From Candidatus Binatia bacterium (lineage in GTDB: Bacteria > Desulfobacterota_B > Binatia > UBA9968 > JAJDTQ01): 28,732 nucleotides of DNA. The stretch is from NCBI GenBank assembly GCA_022827045.1, contig JAJDTQ010000011.1:1-28732 (forward strand), read 5' to 3'. How positions within the stretch are numbered: position 1 is the first letter of the stretch; each line of letters starts with the position of its first letter. Shown in pieces: positions 1 through 7,991 of this stretch. Under the pieces are notes generated by a model, which saw only the letters and a list, made by a program, of their open reading frames with translations, was not told the origin of the DNA and did not search any database. The position numbers and the translations under genes are program-made.

Positions 1-141
1 TGCGATAAGTTGCGCAGGAATTTTTGTCGTCGGCAAGGCGCGATGACGAGCAGTGGCGGGCACCACGCGAGGAAGAGCAACGCGGCCGACGGCGAAAAGG
101 ACCAGCAAATTATCGCAGGAATTTACGGGACACGACACTAA
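1..141 (+). CDS. possible 3' end of an unidentified upstream gene (partial)
   Basis: One frame is open from the window edge to a TAA at 139-141. I recognise no family in its 46 residues, so it may be the tail of an upstream gene or a chance open frame. Its last residues (IIAGI near positions 110-124) faintly resemble the IVAGI at the start of the ligB-like gene at 580. The short string GCAGGAAT recurs near 14, 115 and 596. Little more can be said without upstream sequence. Confidence 0.2.
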   Translation, partial: CDKLRRNFCRRQGAMTSSGGHHARKSNAADGEKDQQIIAGIYGTRH

Positions 142-149
142 GGTCGGGT

Positions 150-178
150 TTGACCGGGTATTCGAATCATTTTATGTT
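150..178 (+). promoter_or_regulatory. putative sigma-70 promoter of the ligA-ligB-MBL operon
   Basis: TTGACC at 150-155 and TATGTT at 173-178 are separated by 17 nt. Transcription would start near 185, about 30 nt ahead of the ligA-like start codon at 216. The assignment rests on hexamer match and spacing only. Confidence 0.45.
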
Positions 179-215
179 CGGCGTTCAGCACACGGGAGAC
201 ACGGAGGGAGCGGCC

Positions 216-578
216 ATGAGCGAGTCTGGGCACGATTCGGAGAAGATCGAGGGCACCTACGTGTTCGACGGAGCCCTGTCGCGCAAGGGTTACCGTCTCA
301 ACAAGTTTTTCTTTGGCCTTAACAAGGCGGAGAACCGGGCCGCCTACAAGGAGGATGCCGAGGCGCTGATGGACCGCTTCGGGCTGTCCGAGTGGGAGAA
401 GGAAAAGTTGCGGGAGAAGGACTGGCTGGCGCTGGCACGCGAGGGCGGCGCCAACATCTACTTCATGTACAAGATGGGCTCGGTGACGGGCGACAGCCTC
501 CAGCATATCGGCGCGGCGTTCCGCGGCGAGACGCTGGAGGAATTCCTCAGCACGCGAAAGGTTCAGGGGGCCAGGTAG
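216..578 (+). CDS. ligA: protocatechuate 4,5-dioxygenase alpha subunit (LigA-like)
   Basis: This 120-residue protein matches the small alpha subunit of class III extradiol dioxygenases. Family-like features in order are an N-terminal FDGALSRKGYRLNKF segment, a helical NRAAY...DAEALMDRFGLSEWE region, a central GGANIYFMYK motif and TGDSLQHIGAAF near the C-terminus. In LigAB the alpha chain caps the active site of the beta chain; the catalytic iron is in beta. The open frame extends upstream to position 24, but I chose the ATG at 216 because GGAGGGAG (203-210) precedes it at good spacing and family similarity begins only after it. The next gene starts one base after the stop, so the two are probably translated together. 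Length is in the range of LigA proteins (about 120-140). The substrate could be protocatechuate, gallate or a related catechol. Confidence 0.85.
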   Translation: MSESGHDSEKIEGTYVFDGALSRKGYRLNKFFFGLNKAENRAAYKEDAEALMDRFGLSEWEKEKLREKDWLALAREGGANIYFMYKMGSVTGDSLQHIGAAFRGETLEEFLSTRKVQGAR

Positions 579-579
579 C

Positions 580-1428
580 ATGGGCAAGATCGTCGCAGGA
601 ATCGGATCGTCCCACGTCCCGGCCGCGGGGGCGGCGTTCGACCAGGGCAAGCAGGACGCTCCCGAGTGGAAGCCGCTGTTCGACGGCTACCGCCCGGCCA
701 TGGAGTGGCTCCGGGAAGCCCGCATCGACGTCGCCATCTTCATCTACAACGACCACGGCTCGGGCTTCTTCTTCGACAAGTACCCCACCTTCGCCATGGG
801 CGTGGCGGATAGCTACCCGCCGGCCGACGAGGGCTGGGGCCCGCGCCCGCTGGAGCCGGTTCCCGGCGATCCCGAGTTCTCATGGCACGTGGCCGAGTCG
901 CTGATCCGCGAGAGCGAGTTCGACATGACCGTGTGCCAGGAACTGACGGTGGACCACGGGCTGCTGACGCCGTTGCCGATGCTCTGGGCCCACGAGCCCC
1001 GGTGGGACATCAAGGTGGTGCCGGTGGCGGTCAACGTGGTTCAGCACCCGCTGCCGACCGCGCGCCGCCTGTGGAAGCTGGGGCAGGCCCTGCGCCTGGC
1101 CGTGGAGAGTTACCCCGAGGATATCCGCGTGGCCGTACTCGGTACCGGCGGACTCTCGCATCAGCTCCACGGCGAGCGCTTCGGTTTCCGCAACGAGGAG
1201 TGGGACCGGCGCTTCATGGAGCGCGTCGTGAACGGACCCGAGGAGCTGGTGGGGCTGTCGCACCACGACTACATGGTGCAGGGGGGCGCCGAGGCCGTGG
1301 AGATGATCATGTGGCTGGGCATGCGCGGCGCCATGTCCCCCGAGGTGAGGCTAGTGCACCAGAACTACTACGCCCCCATGCTCACCGGAATGGGCCTGCT
1401 GCTCCTGGAAGACACCGCGACGTCGTGA
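580..1428 (+). CDS. ligB: protocatechuate 4,5-dioxygenase beta subunit (LigB-like extradiol dioxygenase)
   Basis: This 282-residue protein is the catalytic partner of the preceding gene: a class III extradiol dioxygenase that uses Fe(II) and O2 to open a dihydroxybenzoate ring. His12 in GIGSSHVP and His59 in YNDHGSGFF match the iron-binding histidines of LigB (His12 and His61). GGLSHQLHG (around residue 190) carries the conserved catalytic-site His. The Glu-rich GGAEAVEMIMW segment near residue 240 fits the third iron ligand (Glu242 in LigB). Length is close to LigB (about 300). The gene sits one base after ligA and two bases before the MBL-fold gene. LigB of Sphingobium would yield 4-carboxy-2-hydroxymuconate semialdehyde; gallate or another protocatechuate analogue is an alternative substrate. 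Confidence 0.85.
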   Translation: MGKIVAGIGSSHVPAAGAAFDQGKQDAPEWKPLFDGYRPAMEWLREARIDVAIFIYNDHGSGFFFDKYPTFAMGVADSYPPADEGWGPRPLEPVPGDPEFSWHVAESLIRESEFDMTVCQELTVDHGLLTPLPMLWAHEPRWDIKVVPVAVNVVQHPLPTARRLWKLGQALRLAVESYPEDIRVAVLGTGGLSHQLHGERFGFRNEEWDRRFMERVVNGPEELVGLSHHDYMVQGGAEAVEMIMWLGMRGAMSPEVRLVHQNYYAPMLTGMGLLLLEDTATS

Positions 1429-1430
1429 AC

Positions 1431-2312
1431 ATGGAGCGTGCACATGAAGGAACGGACGCGCTCCGGGTGACGCTGTTGGGCACCGGCCGGCCCAAGCCCC
1501 AGCCCGGGCGCACGGGGCCGGCGGCCATGGTGGAGGCGGCCGGAAAGTATTTCGTCTTCGATTGCGGCCGCTGCACGCTGCAGCGCTTGGAGGAGGCCGG
1601 GGTCCCCATGGGCGAACTCCGGTACCTGTTCCTCACCCATCTGCACTCCGACCACATCGTCGGCATCCCCGATTTCTGGCTGACGCCGTGGATCTTCGGC
1701 CGCGGAAACCGGCCGCTGCACGTCTGGGGACCGGACGGAACCAGCCGGATGATGTCGAAGCTGGCGGAGGCCTTCGAGTACGACATCCACCTGCGCCGCG
1801 ACGTGGACGAGCGGCTCGACCCCGGCGGCGTCGAGGTGGTCGCCGAGGACGTGGAGCAGGGCTTCGTCTACGAGGCGGACGGCCTCAAGATCACCGTCTT
1901 CGACGTGGACCACGCGCCCGTCAAGCCGGCCTTCGGCTATCGCATCGACTACAAGGGACGGTCCGCGGTCCTCTCCGGCGACACCCGCTACAGCGAGAAC
2001 CTCATCGAGTTCTCACGAGGCGTGGACCTGCTGGTGCATGAGGTGGCGGCCGCCCCGCCCGAGGAGCTGCAACGCTCCGAGCGGCTCGCCCACGTCATCG
2101 GCCACCACACCTCGCCCGAGGAGGCCGCGTCGGTCTTCTCGCAAGCGAAGCCCAAGGTCGCGGCCTTCACCCACGTGGTCGCCTACGGTGTCGAGCGCAG
2201 CGAGATCATGGAACGCACGAAGGCGGGCTACTCCGGCGAACTGGTCATGGGCGAGGACCTGATGCGGTTCGAGATCGCCGACGAGGTCACGGTGATCCCG
2301 GCGGACGGCTGA
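1431..2312 (+). CDS. metallo-beta-lactamase-fold hydrolase (RNase Z/AtsA-like group)
   Basis: This 293-residue protein has the MBL metal-binding signature HLHSDH at residues 70-75 (His70, His72, Asp74, His75). Further downstream are SGDTRYSENL, where the Asp would bridge the metals, and conserved histidines in HVIGHHTSPEEAA and FTHVV. The N-terminal LLGTGRPKPQPGRTGPA segment is typical of RNase Z-like and arylsulfatase-like members. The ATG at 1431 was chosen because it follows the ligB stop by two bases and the similarity begins at once; the open frame upstream is only the shadow of ligB. Being in the lig operon suggests hydrolysis of a lactone or ester intermediate, for example the 2-pyrone-4,6-dicarboxylate step, but that reaction is normally done by an amidohydrolase (LigI). 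The specific role is inference. Confidence 0.7.
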   Translation: MERAHEGTDALRVTLLGTGRPKPQPGRTGPAAMVEAAGKYFVFDCGRCTLQRLEEAGVPMGELRYLFLTHLHSDHIVGIPDFWLTPWIFGRGNRPLHVWGPDGTSRMMSKLAEAFEYDIHLRRDVDERLDPGGVEVVAEDVEQGFVYEADGLKITVFDVDHAPVKPAFGYRIDYKGRSAVLSGDTRYSENLIEFSRGVDLLVHEVAAAPPEELQRSERLAHVIGHHTSPEEAASVFSQAKPKVAAFTHVVAYGVERSEIMERTKAGYSGELVMGEDLMRFEIADEVTVIPADG

Positions 2313-2400
2313 CCGAAATCCTTCCATGGTTGCCTTGGGGGCCGGCTTGAAACCTGCCTATACGTGGTTGGGCCCCCTGGCCGTTTCTCGGATTGCGTGG

Positions 2401-3141
2401 TTACAGTCCTCTGCCAATTTCAGTTGCCGCAGACAAGAGTGCAGGACGGCTCCGCGATACGAAGTCATCGTTGAATCGGCTCAGAAGTCCGAAAACCGAT
2501 AGCGAAAGACGCATCCTGCCCGTTTTGTCCCGCACAGGAACCGAGACAGCGGCGATGTCCGGCTCATTGTCGCCAAGGTTGAGCGCGACACCATCCTTTC
2601 GGATCTTCTTCAGCTCGGCGTTCAGGATTCGCATATTCGGTTGCGTGCTTCCCAGGACCGGCAGGGAGCGCAGGCGTTGCTCGCGTTCGCTCGGGGTCAT
2701 CTCCGCCAGCCAAAGCTTGCCTTGGGCCGTGAGGTGAAACGGCAGAAGGGTCCCGAGGCTGATGTTGACAGTGATGGTTTGCCTGGAGCGTGCGACGCCG
2801 ACGCAGACAGGACCGAGGTTCGACAGGCGGCAGGCCATCACGGACTCGTTGAGCTCCCGGGATAGCGCCTCGAGGCGCGACTTCAGAACATACGACCATG
2901 GATTGGCCCCCTCGGCCACGCGTCCGAGTTCCTCGATTCGCGGACCCAAGGTGAAGTGACCCCGGCGGGTGCGGCTGACCGCCCCGGACTTCTCCAGCGT
3001 GATCAGAAGACGATGGGCCGTCGCCGTGTTCGTCCCGAGGCGCTCGACAACGGTCGCCGTCGTGATCTCCGGCTCGCTCTCGGAAAACAACCCGAGGATT
3101 TCGAAGCCCTTGAGCAAGGACGCATTTAGAGGAGTGCCCAT
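2401..3141 (-). CDS. IclR-family transcriptional regulator
   Basis: This 246-residue protein has the two-part IclR layout. A winged helix-turn-helix occupies about residues 8-65 (SLLKGFEILGLF, then TTATVVERLGTNTATAHRLL, then the wing KSGAVSRTRRGHFTLG). The effector-binding domain runs from about 80 to the end, with LTAQGKLWLAEM and DNEPDIAAVSVPV near the ligand pocket. Length matches the family (about 240-270). A plausible SD (AAAGGG) lies just upstream on the minus strand. The gene is divergent from the TPP-enzyme/TRAP operon, and a strong palindrome lies between them, so it most likely controls that operon and perhaps itself. IclR regulators often respond to aromatic acids or their breakdown products (PcaR, PobR and IclR are examples). 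The effector is unknown. Confidence 0.88.
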   Translation of the reverse strand: MGTPLNASLLKGFEILGLFSESEPEITTATVVERLGTNTATAHRLLITLEKSGAVSRTRRGHFTLGPRIEELGRVAEGANPWSYVLKSRLEALSRELNESVMACRLSNLGPVCVGVARSRQTITVNISLGTLLPFHLTAQGKLWLAEMTPSEREQRLRSLPVLGSTQPNMRILNAELKKIRKDGVALNLGDNEPDIAAVSVPVRDKTGRMRLSLSVFGLLSRFNDDFVSRSRPALLSAATEIGRGL

Positions 3142-3185
3142 CGTTCACCCTTTCTTTTCTGATCCATTCCGCGAGTCAAGCAACA

Positions 3186-3214
3186 TTGACAATCCGACGA
3201 AGGGTTCTTATAAT
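3186..3214 (+). promoter_or_regulatory. perfect-consensus sigma-70 promoter of the TPP enzyme-TRAP operon
   Basis: TTGACA at 3186-3191 and TATAAT at 3209-3214 are separated by exactly 17 nt, which is full consensus for both hexamers and spacing. The expected start is near 3221, with the GTG of the TPP gene at 3268. Such a strong promoter usually needs a repressor, which fits the overlapping palindrome at 3212-3235. Confidence 0.8.
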
Positions 3215-3235
3215 ATGAGATATATATCTTATATT
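3212..3235. promoter_or_regulatory. 24-bp palindromic operator, likely site for the divergent IclR regulator
   Basis: The 24 bases form an inverted repeat with AATAT/ATATT arms and an AGATATATATCT core; only one symmetric pair (3217/3230, G against T) is mismatched. It overlaps the end of the plus-strand -10 box and the presumed start point. A possible minus-strand promoter for the regulator (TTGACC, complement of 3246-3251, then GATATA, complement of 3223-3228, 17-nt spacer) would also be covered. The octamer TGAGATAT occurs at 3216 and again 21 nt later at 3237, two helical turns, as expected for a dimer of dimers. The tract is strikingly AT-rich against its surroundings. Confidence 0.65.
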
Positions 3236-3267
3236 TTGAGATATGGGTCAATCGGGAGAGCCACGCC

Positions 3268-5064
3268 GTGAAGGAAATTGAATTGCTGATCGACGACGAG
3301 ACTGTACCGGTAAGGGACAAGGTCAAGCCTGAAGATGCAAGGCGGATTCCGACGGTCACGGCCGGAGGCGCACTCTTTGGAAAATTGAAGGCACTCGGCA
3401 TCGACTATGTTTTCACGAACTCCGGCACTGATTTCCCGCCGATCATCGAAGGGTTGATTGAGGCCAGCGACAAGGGGATCGGTCTCCCGACGGCGATAAC
3501 GGTGCCGGACGAGCACGTCGCCGTCGGAATGGCGCATGGCTACTACCATATCTCCGGGCGCATCCAGTCGGCGATACTGCACACGAACGTGGGACTCTCG
3601 AACGGCGCGACGGGAATCATCAACGCCGCATGTGACCGGATCCCTGTTCTTCTCATGTCCGGTCGCACGCCGGTCATGGAATCCGGTCGTTTCGGCGCCC
3701 GCACCGTGCCCATCGGCTGGGGCCAGGAGATGTACGACCAGACAGCGCTCGTGCGCGAGGTCTGCAAGTGGGACTACGAGCTTCGCTTCCCCGAACAGTT
3801 GCCCGATCTCCTCGACCGTGCGTGGGCCATTGCCAACTCCACGCCGACGGGCCCTGTCTACATGAGCCTTCCGCGCGAAGTACTGTGCCAGCAGTGTCCG
3901 CCGGATGGACTTGACCGGCCTTCCCGCATGGCGCCGGCAACCGCCGCGCCCGACCGCCAGGCGCTGTCGGAGGCCGCTCGGCTCATTGCCGGCGCGAGGA
4001 ACCCGCTCATCATTGCGCAGCGCGGCGCGGGGTCTCAGGAGGCCTTTGATGCGCTGGACGGGTTTGTCCGCGAGTGGGCCATCCCGCTGTCGCATTACTG
4101 GGCGAACATGATCGCGATCCCGATGGGCTCGCCCATGTACGTCGGCTGGAATCCCGACGCATTCCTGCGCGAGGCGGACGTGGTGCTGGTGATCAATTCA
4201 CTGGCACCCTGGTGGCCCGACCGCGCGCGGCCCGGACCCGATGCGAAGGTGATCCATTTGGGGCCTGACCCACTGTTCGCGGGCTCGACACCGGTTCGGA
4301 ACTTCCGCTCGGATATCGCTCTTGTCGGCGAGACCGCGCCCACGATCCTGGCGCTTGTCGACGAGATGAAGGGTCACCTGCGGGACACCGCCGTTCTGCG
4401 TGAACGACGTGCCCGCATCTCGGAGAGATCGGACGCCGACCGCGGCGCAGTGATCGAGAACGCGGAGAAGGGGTGCGCGGGACCGATGTCCAAGGAATGG
4501 GTCAGCCTTTGCCTGGGCCGCGCCATACGCTCCCTTGATGGGCGCAAGGCCAGCGTGTTCCACGAGCTTGGCTGTCCCCTGCCGCCGCTCTTGCTCAACG
4601 AGCACCGAAGCTACTTCCAGGAGCCTCATTCCGGTGGCCTGGGATGGGGCCTTCCCGCCGCCATGGGCGCCCAGCTTGCCGACCGTGATCGTCTGGTGTT
4701 CGCCACGATGGGCGACGGGTCGTACATGTTCGCGAATCCGACCGCCTGTCACCAGGTCGCGGAGGCGTTGGCGCTGCCCGTCGTGACCCTGGTTCTGAAC
4801 AATGAAGAGTGGGGGGCCGTTCGCGATTCCGTGGAAGGTCTCTACAAGAGCGGACGGGCCGTCAGGTCGAACGACGTGCCTCTGACGTCGCTCCGTCCCA
4901 GCCCCGACTTCACCAAGACGGCCGAGGCAAGCCGTGCCTATGCGGAAACCGTCACGCAGGGGGAAGAGTTGCCGGCCGCGCTGGAGCGCGCGATCAGGGT
5001 TGCCACCGACGAGAAAACGCAGGTGCTTCTGAACATCGCCATTGCCCGGGCCGGGCCACACTGA
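3268..5064 (+). CDS. thiamine-pyrophosphate-dependent enzyme (benzoylformate decarboxylase/acetolactate synthase superfamily)
   Basis: This 598-residue protein has the three-domain layout of the POX/acetolactate synthase family. The Pyr domain (about 25-185) carries DEHVAVGMAHGYY, where the Glu near residue 81 is the one that activates the cofactor, followed by LHTNVGLSNG. The middle domain is at about 215-370. The PP domain (about 410-590) has the TPP/Mg signature starting MGDGSYMF near residue 480 and ending with the NN of VLNNEEWG. The His in LHTNVG is reminiscent of the LHS motif of benzoylformate decarboxylase, so 2-oxo-acid decarboxylation is a reasonable guess. It starts with GTG after GGGAGAG. 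It leads an operon with a TRAP transporter (dctP 44 nt downstream), suggesting the imported acid or its product is the substrate. A second paralogue lies at 10628. The exact reaction is not determined. Confidence 0.8.
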   Translation: MKEIELLIDDETVPVRDKVKPEDARRIPTVTAGGALFGKLKALGIDYVFTNSGTDFPPIIEGLIEASDKGIGLPTAITVPDEHVAVGMAHGYYHISGRIQSAILHTNVGLSNGATGIINAACDRIPVLLMSGRTPVMESGRFGARTVPIGWGQEMYDQTALVREVCKWDYELRFPEQLPDLLDRAWAIANSTPTGPVYMSLPREVLCQQCPPDGLDRPSRMAPATAAPDRQALSEAARLIAGARNPLIIAQRGAGSQEAFDALDGFVREWAIPLSHYWANMIAIPMGSPMYVGWNPDAFLREADVVLVINSLAPWWPDRARPGPDAKVIHLGPDPLFAGSTPVRNFRSDIALVGETAPTILALVDEMKGHLRDTAVLRERRARISERSDADRGAVIENAEKGCAGPMSKEWVSLCLGRAIRSLDGRKASVFHELGCPLPPLLLNEHRSYFQEPHSGGLGWGLPAAMGAQLADRDRLVFATMGDGSYMFANPTACHQVAEALALPVVTLVLNNEEWGAVRDSVEGLYKSGRAVRSNDVPLTSLRPSPDFTKTAEASRAYAETVTQGEELPAALERAIRVATDEKTQVLLNIAIARAGPH

Positions 5065-5108
5065 GACGCGCATGAGGTCAGTGACAACAATTCTGAAGGA
5101 GGATTACG

Positions 5109-6125
5109 ATGAAGATATCGAGACTACCGAGACTGCTTGCTGGTGTTGCGGCGGTTGTTTTCGTCGGACTGGGCTCTGCCGCACAGGCTGCGGAGCTGAA
5201 ACTGGCGCACTTCGCGTCGACAAAGTACCATCTTCACAACGAGATGTTCCTGCCGCTTGCGAAGAAGCTGGCCGCGGCCACCAACGGCGCGACCACCATC
5301 CGCGTCTACCCGGGCGGCGAGCTTGGGAAAGGACCGGTCAAGCAATACGACCGGGTCATTGATGGCGTGGCGGATATCGTTTATGGGCTGCCGGGTTACA
5401 CCGCCGCACAGTTCAAGCAGACCTTGATGGTGGAACTGCCGGGCATGGTGCCGGCCGAGACCAACCGGACCAAGGTCGTTTGGCAGAACATCGGCATGCT
5501 CGACAAGGAGTTTCGCCGTGCGAAACTGCTGGGTCTCTGGACCGCGCAGGAAGCCGTTCTTCTCTCTCGCGAAAAGCCGGTCCGTACGCTCGCGGACCTG
5601 AAGGGCATGAAGATCCGGGTGCCGTCCAAGAACACGGGGCGCGTGGCCGAAGCCTGGGGCGCTACGCCGGTCTCACAGCCGATCAGTCAGGTTTACACCT
5701 CGATGGAAACCGGCGTGATCGACGGTGTTCTCGTGGACTCTTCGGTGCTCACGAGCTTCAAGCTCGGCGAAGTCACGAAATACGTGACCCGCGGCATGAA
5801 TGCCACGAACTCGATGTTCATGCTGGTGATGAACCGTGACAGCTGGAAATCGCTTGGCAAGGAGACACAGGCCAAGTTGACCGAGTTGACCGGCGCGGCG
5901 ATGTCTGAAGGAGGCCGTGTCACCATGGACAACGCGGCGACCAGGGCTCTGAAGGCATGGGTGGCCAAGGGCGGTCAGGTCATCGACCTGACGCCCGAGG
6001 CAGCGGCCGAGTTCAATCGGGCGACCGATGCGCTCGCCGAAAAGGTGATCGCGGAACTCCAGGCCGACGGCGTAAACGCCAAGGCCTGGGCTGCCGCCCT
6101 CCGGAAGGCTGCTCGCCAGAAGTAG
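5109..6125 (+). CDS. dctP: TRAP transporter solute-binding protein, DctP family
   Basis: This 338-residue protein begins with a clear signal peptide: Lys/Arg-containing start, hydrophobic core LLAGVAAVVFVGLGS, and probable cleavage after AQA near residue 27. The mature part has the DctP pattern, with LKLAHFAS at the start, VYPGGELGKG, and the MKIRVPSKN...WGATP segment around residues 155-190, where the carboxylate-binding Arg of DctP proteins usually lies. It would capture an organic acid in the periplasm for the DctQM permease encoded immediately after it. A strong SD (AAGGAGG, 5096-5102) precedes the ATG. The likely cargo is an aromatic or 2-oxo carboxylic acid given its operon partner, but specificity cannot be read from sequence. 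Confidence 0.88.
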   Translation: MKISRLPRLLAGVAAVVFVGLGSAAQAAELKLAHFASTKYHLHNEMFLPLAKKLAAATNGATTIRVYPGGELGKGPVKQYDRVIDGVADIVYGLPGYTAAQFKQTLMVELPGMVPAETNRTKVVWQNIGMLDKEFRRAKLLGLWTAQEAVLLSREKPVRTLADLKGMKIRVPSKNTGRVAEAWGATPVSQPISQVYTSMETGVIDGVLVDSSVLTSFKLGEVTKYVTRGMNATNSMFMLVMNRDSWKSLGKETQAKLTELTGAAMSEGGRVTMDNAATRALKAWVAKGGQVIDLTPEAAAEFNRATDALAEKVIAELQADGVNAKAWAAALRKAARQK

Positions 6126-6128
6126 GCC

Positions 6129-6647
6129 GTGGCCGATCCGGCAGCACAAGGGACCGCTCGGGGAGGGGTCCTTCCCGAGCGTGTCCTCCACCTGGGAGCA
6201 TTGCTTGGCGGGTTCGTGCTCTTCGCCATCATGCTCCTGGTTTCCGTCTCCGTTTTCTTTCGCTACGCGCTGAACCAGCCGATCCTCGGCAACCAGGAGC
6301 TCGTCGAGATCGGCATGTCCGTTGTGGTCATGCTGGCAATGCCCTATGCGGGGCTCACCAATCAGCACATCCGTGTCGACATCCTGGATCACAGGCTCGG
6401 GAGCGCCGGCCGTTTCGTCTGCGACCTCTTTGCGCGGGTCATCTCGATCCTGGTTCTGGGTTTGCTGGTGCGGAAGGCCTGGAGCAAGGCGCTGGATGCC
6501 CACGAATACGGCGACGTCACCAACATGATCGAGGTCCCGGTGTGGATTGCCTACGGAGCCATAACTCTGGGGATGGGCTTCTTTATCCTGGTCCTTGTTC
6601 TACAACTGTTTCTCCAGTTCCGACGAGGCATCGCAGGCTATGAGTGA
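6129..6647 (+). CDS. dctQ: TRAP transporter small permease, DctQ family
   Basis: This 172-residue inner-membrane protein has four predicted helices (about residues 18-45, 58-76, 96-115 and 136-163), the usual DctQ topology. FFRYALNQPILGNQELVEIG after the first helix is typical of the family. It starts with GTG three bases after the dctP stop, without a convincing SD, so translation is probably coupled to dctP. Its last eight bases overlap the dctM start. It pairs with DctM to form the sodium-driven membrane part of the importer. Confidence 0.85.
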   Translation: MADPAAQGTARGGVLPERVLHLGALLGGFVLFAIMLLVSVSVFFRYALNQPILGNQELVEIGMSVVVMLAMPYAGLTNQHIRVDILDHRLGSAGRFVCDLFARVISILVLGLLVRKAWSKALDAHEYGDVTNMIEVPVWIAYGAITLGMGFFILVLVLQLFLQFRRGIAGYE

Positions 6648-7941
6648 GGGCTTGATCGGCGTTCTGGGGATCGCTGCCCTTTTCGTTGCGCTCGTCGCTC
6701 GCCTGCCCGTGGGCATGGCGCTGCTCGTAGTCGGATTCGGCGGCATCTGGGCGATCGACGGGCAGCGCGCGGCCATCGCAACCATGTCGTCCGAGACCTA
6801 TTCCTCGGTCACGGCTTACGGGTTGACGGTGATCCCTCTCTTCGTCCTGATGGGCAATATCGCCGGGGCGGCGGGCTATTCCCAGCGTCTTTACGATGCC
6901 GCGCATGCTTGGGTCGGACGCCTCCGCGGCGGACTGGCCTCCTCGACCATCATGGGCTGCGCCGCCTTCGCCGCGGTGAGCGGCTCGTCCGTCGCTACCG
7001 CCGTCACCATCGGCAAGGTCGCGCTGCCAGAGATGAAGCGGTTTGGCTATGCCGACGGGCTTGCAACCGGATCCGTCGCGGCAGGCGGCACCCTCGGTAT
7101 CCTGATCCCGCCGTCGACGGGTTTCGTGCTCTATGCGATCCTCACGGAGGAAAGCATCGGCAAGCTGTTCATCGCCGGCATTCTGCCCGGATTGTTGCTG
7201 GCGCTCCTCTTCGTGGTGGTCGTCGTAGCCATTACGGCACTCAAGCCGGAAGACGGGCCGGCAGGGCCGCTTACGAGCTGGTCCGAAAAGGCCTGGTCGA
7301 CCCTCAATTCCCTCCCGCTGGTCGGTGTGATCCTGTTGTCTCTCGGCGGAATCTACCTGGGTGTGTTTACGCCTATCGAAGCGGCAGGCGTCGGGGCGAC
7401 ACTGGTCCTGTCACTCGCGCTTGCGGCGGGCGCGATCGGGATCGGCAGGCTACCCGGGATCCTGGTCGAAACGGTCACCATGACCGCGATGCTCTATCTG
7501 ATCATCATCGGCGCGCACGTGTTCGGGCCGTTCCTCGCGCTGACGCATATCCCCGGAACTCTGGCTCTCGGACTGGAGGAACTGGGGCTCGGACCGTATT
7601 TGACGCTGCTGATGATCCTGGTCGGTTACATCATTCTGGGCATGTTCTTCGACGGGCTCGCCATGCTCGTGGTGACGCTGCCCGTGGTCTACCCGATTGT
7701 CACCGGACTGGGTTTCGATCCGATCTGGTTCGGAGTCATCGCGGTCATCGTGATCGAGATGGCGCTGATCACTCCGCCTGTGGGGATCAACGTCTTCGTG
7801 GTCAAGGGAGTGGCGAGCGAAGTGCCGATGAGTACGATCTTCCGTGGCGTGCTACCGTTCTGGTTCGCCATGGCGGCGTGCCTCGGCCTGCTCGTGATGT
7901 TCCCGGACATCGCGCTCCTCTTGCCGTCCCGGATGAAATGA
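6640..7941 (+). CDS. dctM: TRAP transporter large permease, DctM family
   Basis: This 433-residue protein has about a dozen hydrophobic segments and family motifs, including the early LVARLPVGMALLVVGFGG, GLASSTIMGCAAFAAVSGSS near residue 105, GTLGILIPPSTGFVLYAI near 155, and a C-terminal MALITPPVGINVFVVKG near 375. It is the main transport subunit, using a cation gradient to move the solute delivered by DctP. The ATG at 6640 was chosen although the frame is open further upstream, because it overlaps the dctQ end by 8 nt and matches the usual DctM N-terminus. It ends the operon that begins at 3268; the next gene is convergent. Confidence 0.88.
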   Translation: MSEGLIGVLGIAALFVALVARLPVGMALLVVGFGGIWAIDGQRAAIATMSSETYSSVTAYGLTVIPLFVLMGNIAGAAGYSQRLYDAAHAWVGRLRGGLASSTIMGCAAFAAVSGSSVATAVTIGKVALPEMKRFGYADGLATGSVAAGGTLGILIPPSTGFVLYAILTEESIGKLFIAGILPGLLLALLFVVVVVAITALKPEDGPAGPLTSWSEKAWSTLNSLPLVGVILLSLGGIYLGVFTPIEAAGVGATLVLSLALAAGAIGIGRLPGILVETVTMTAMLYLIIIGAHVFGPFLALTHIPGTLALGLEELGLGPYLTLLMILVGYIILGMFFDGLAMLVVTLPVVYPIVTGLGFDPIWFGVIAVIVIEMALITPPVGINVFVVKGVASEVPMSTIFRGVLPFWFAMAACLGLLVMFPDIALLLPSRMK

Positions 7942-7991
7942 TTCGGAGGAACCGGAAGGTGCCGGACGACGCCGTCAGGTTCTCCGGTCGC

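Noticed and set aside
24..215. In-frame N-terminal extension of the LigA-like protein starting with TTG at 24
   Set aside because: The added 64 residues are Arg-rich and unlike the family, while the ATG at 216 has a good SD and a promoter lies inside the extension.
882..1430. Long upstream extension of the MBL-fold reading frame
   Set aside because: It overlaps ligB in another frame and its Arg/Gly/Pro/Ala-rich translation is typical of a GC-rich shadow.
2337..2377. GGGGGCC/GGCCCCC inverted repeat between the MBL gene and iclR as a terminator
   Set aside because: The loop is about 27 nt and there is no T-run, so it is weaker than the clear terminators at 17910 and 20268.
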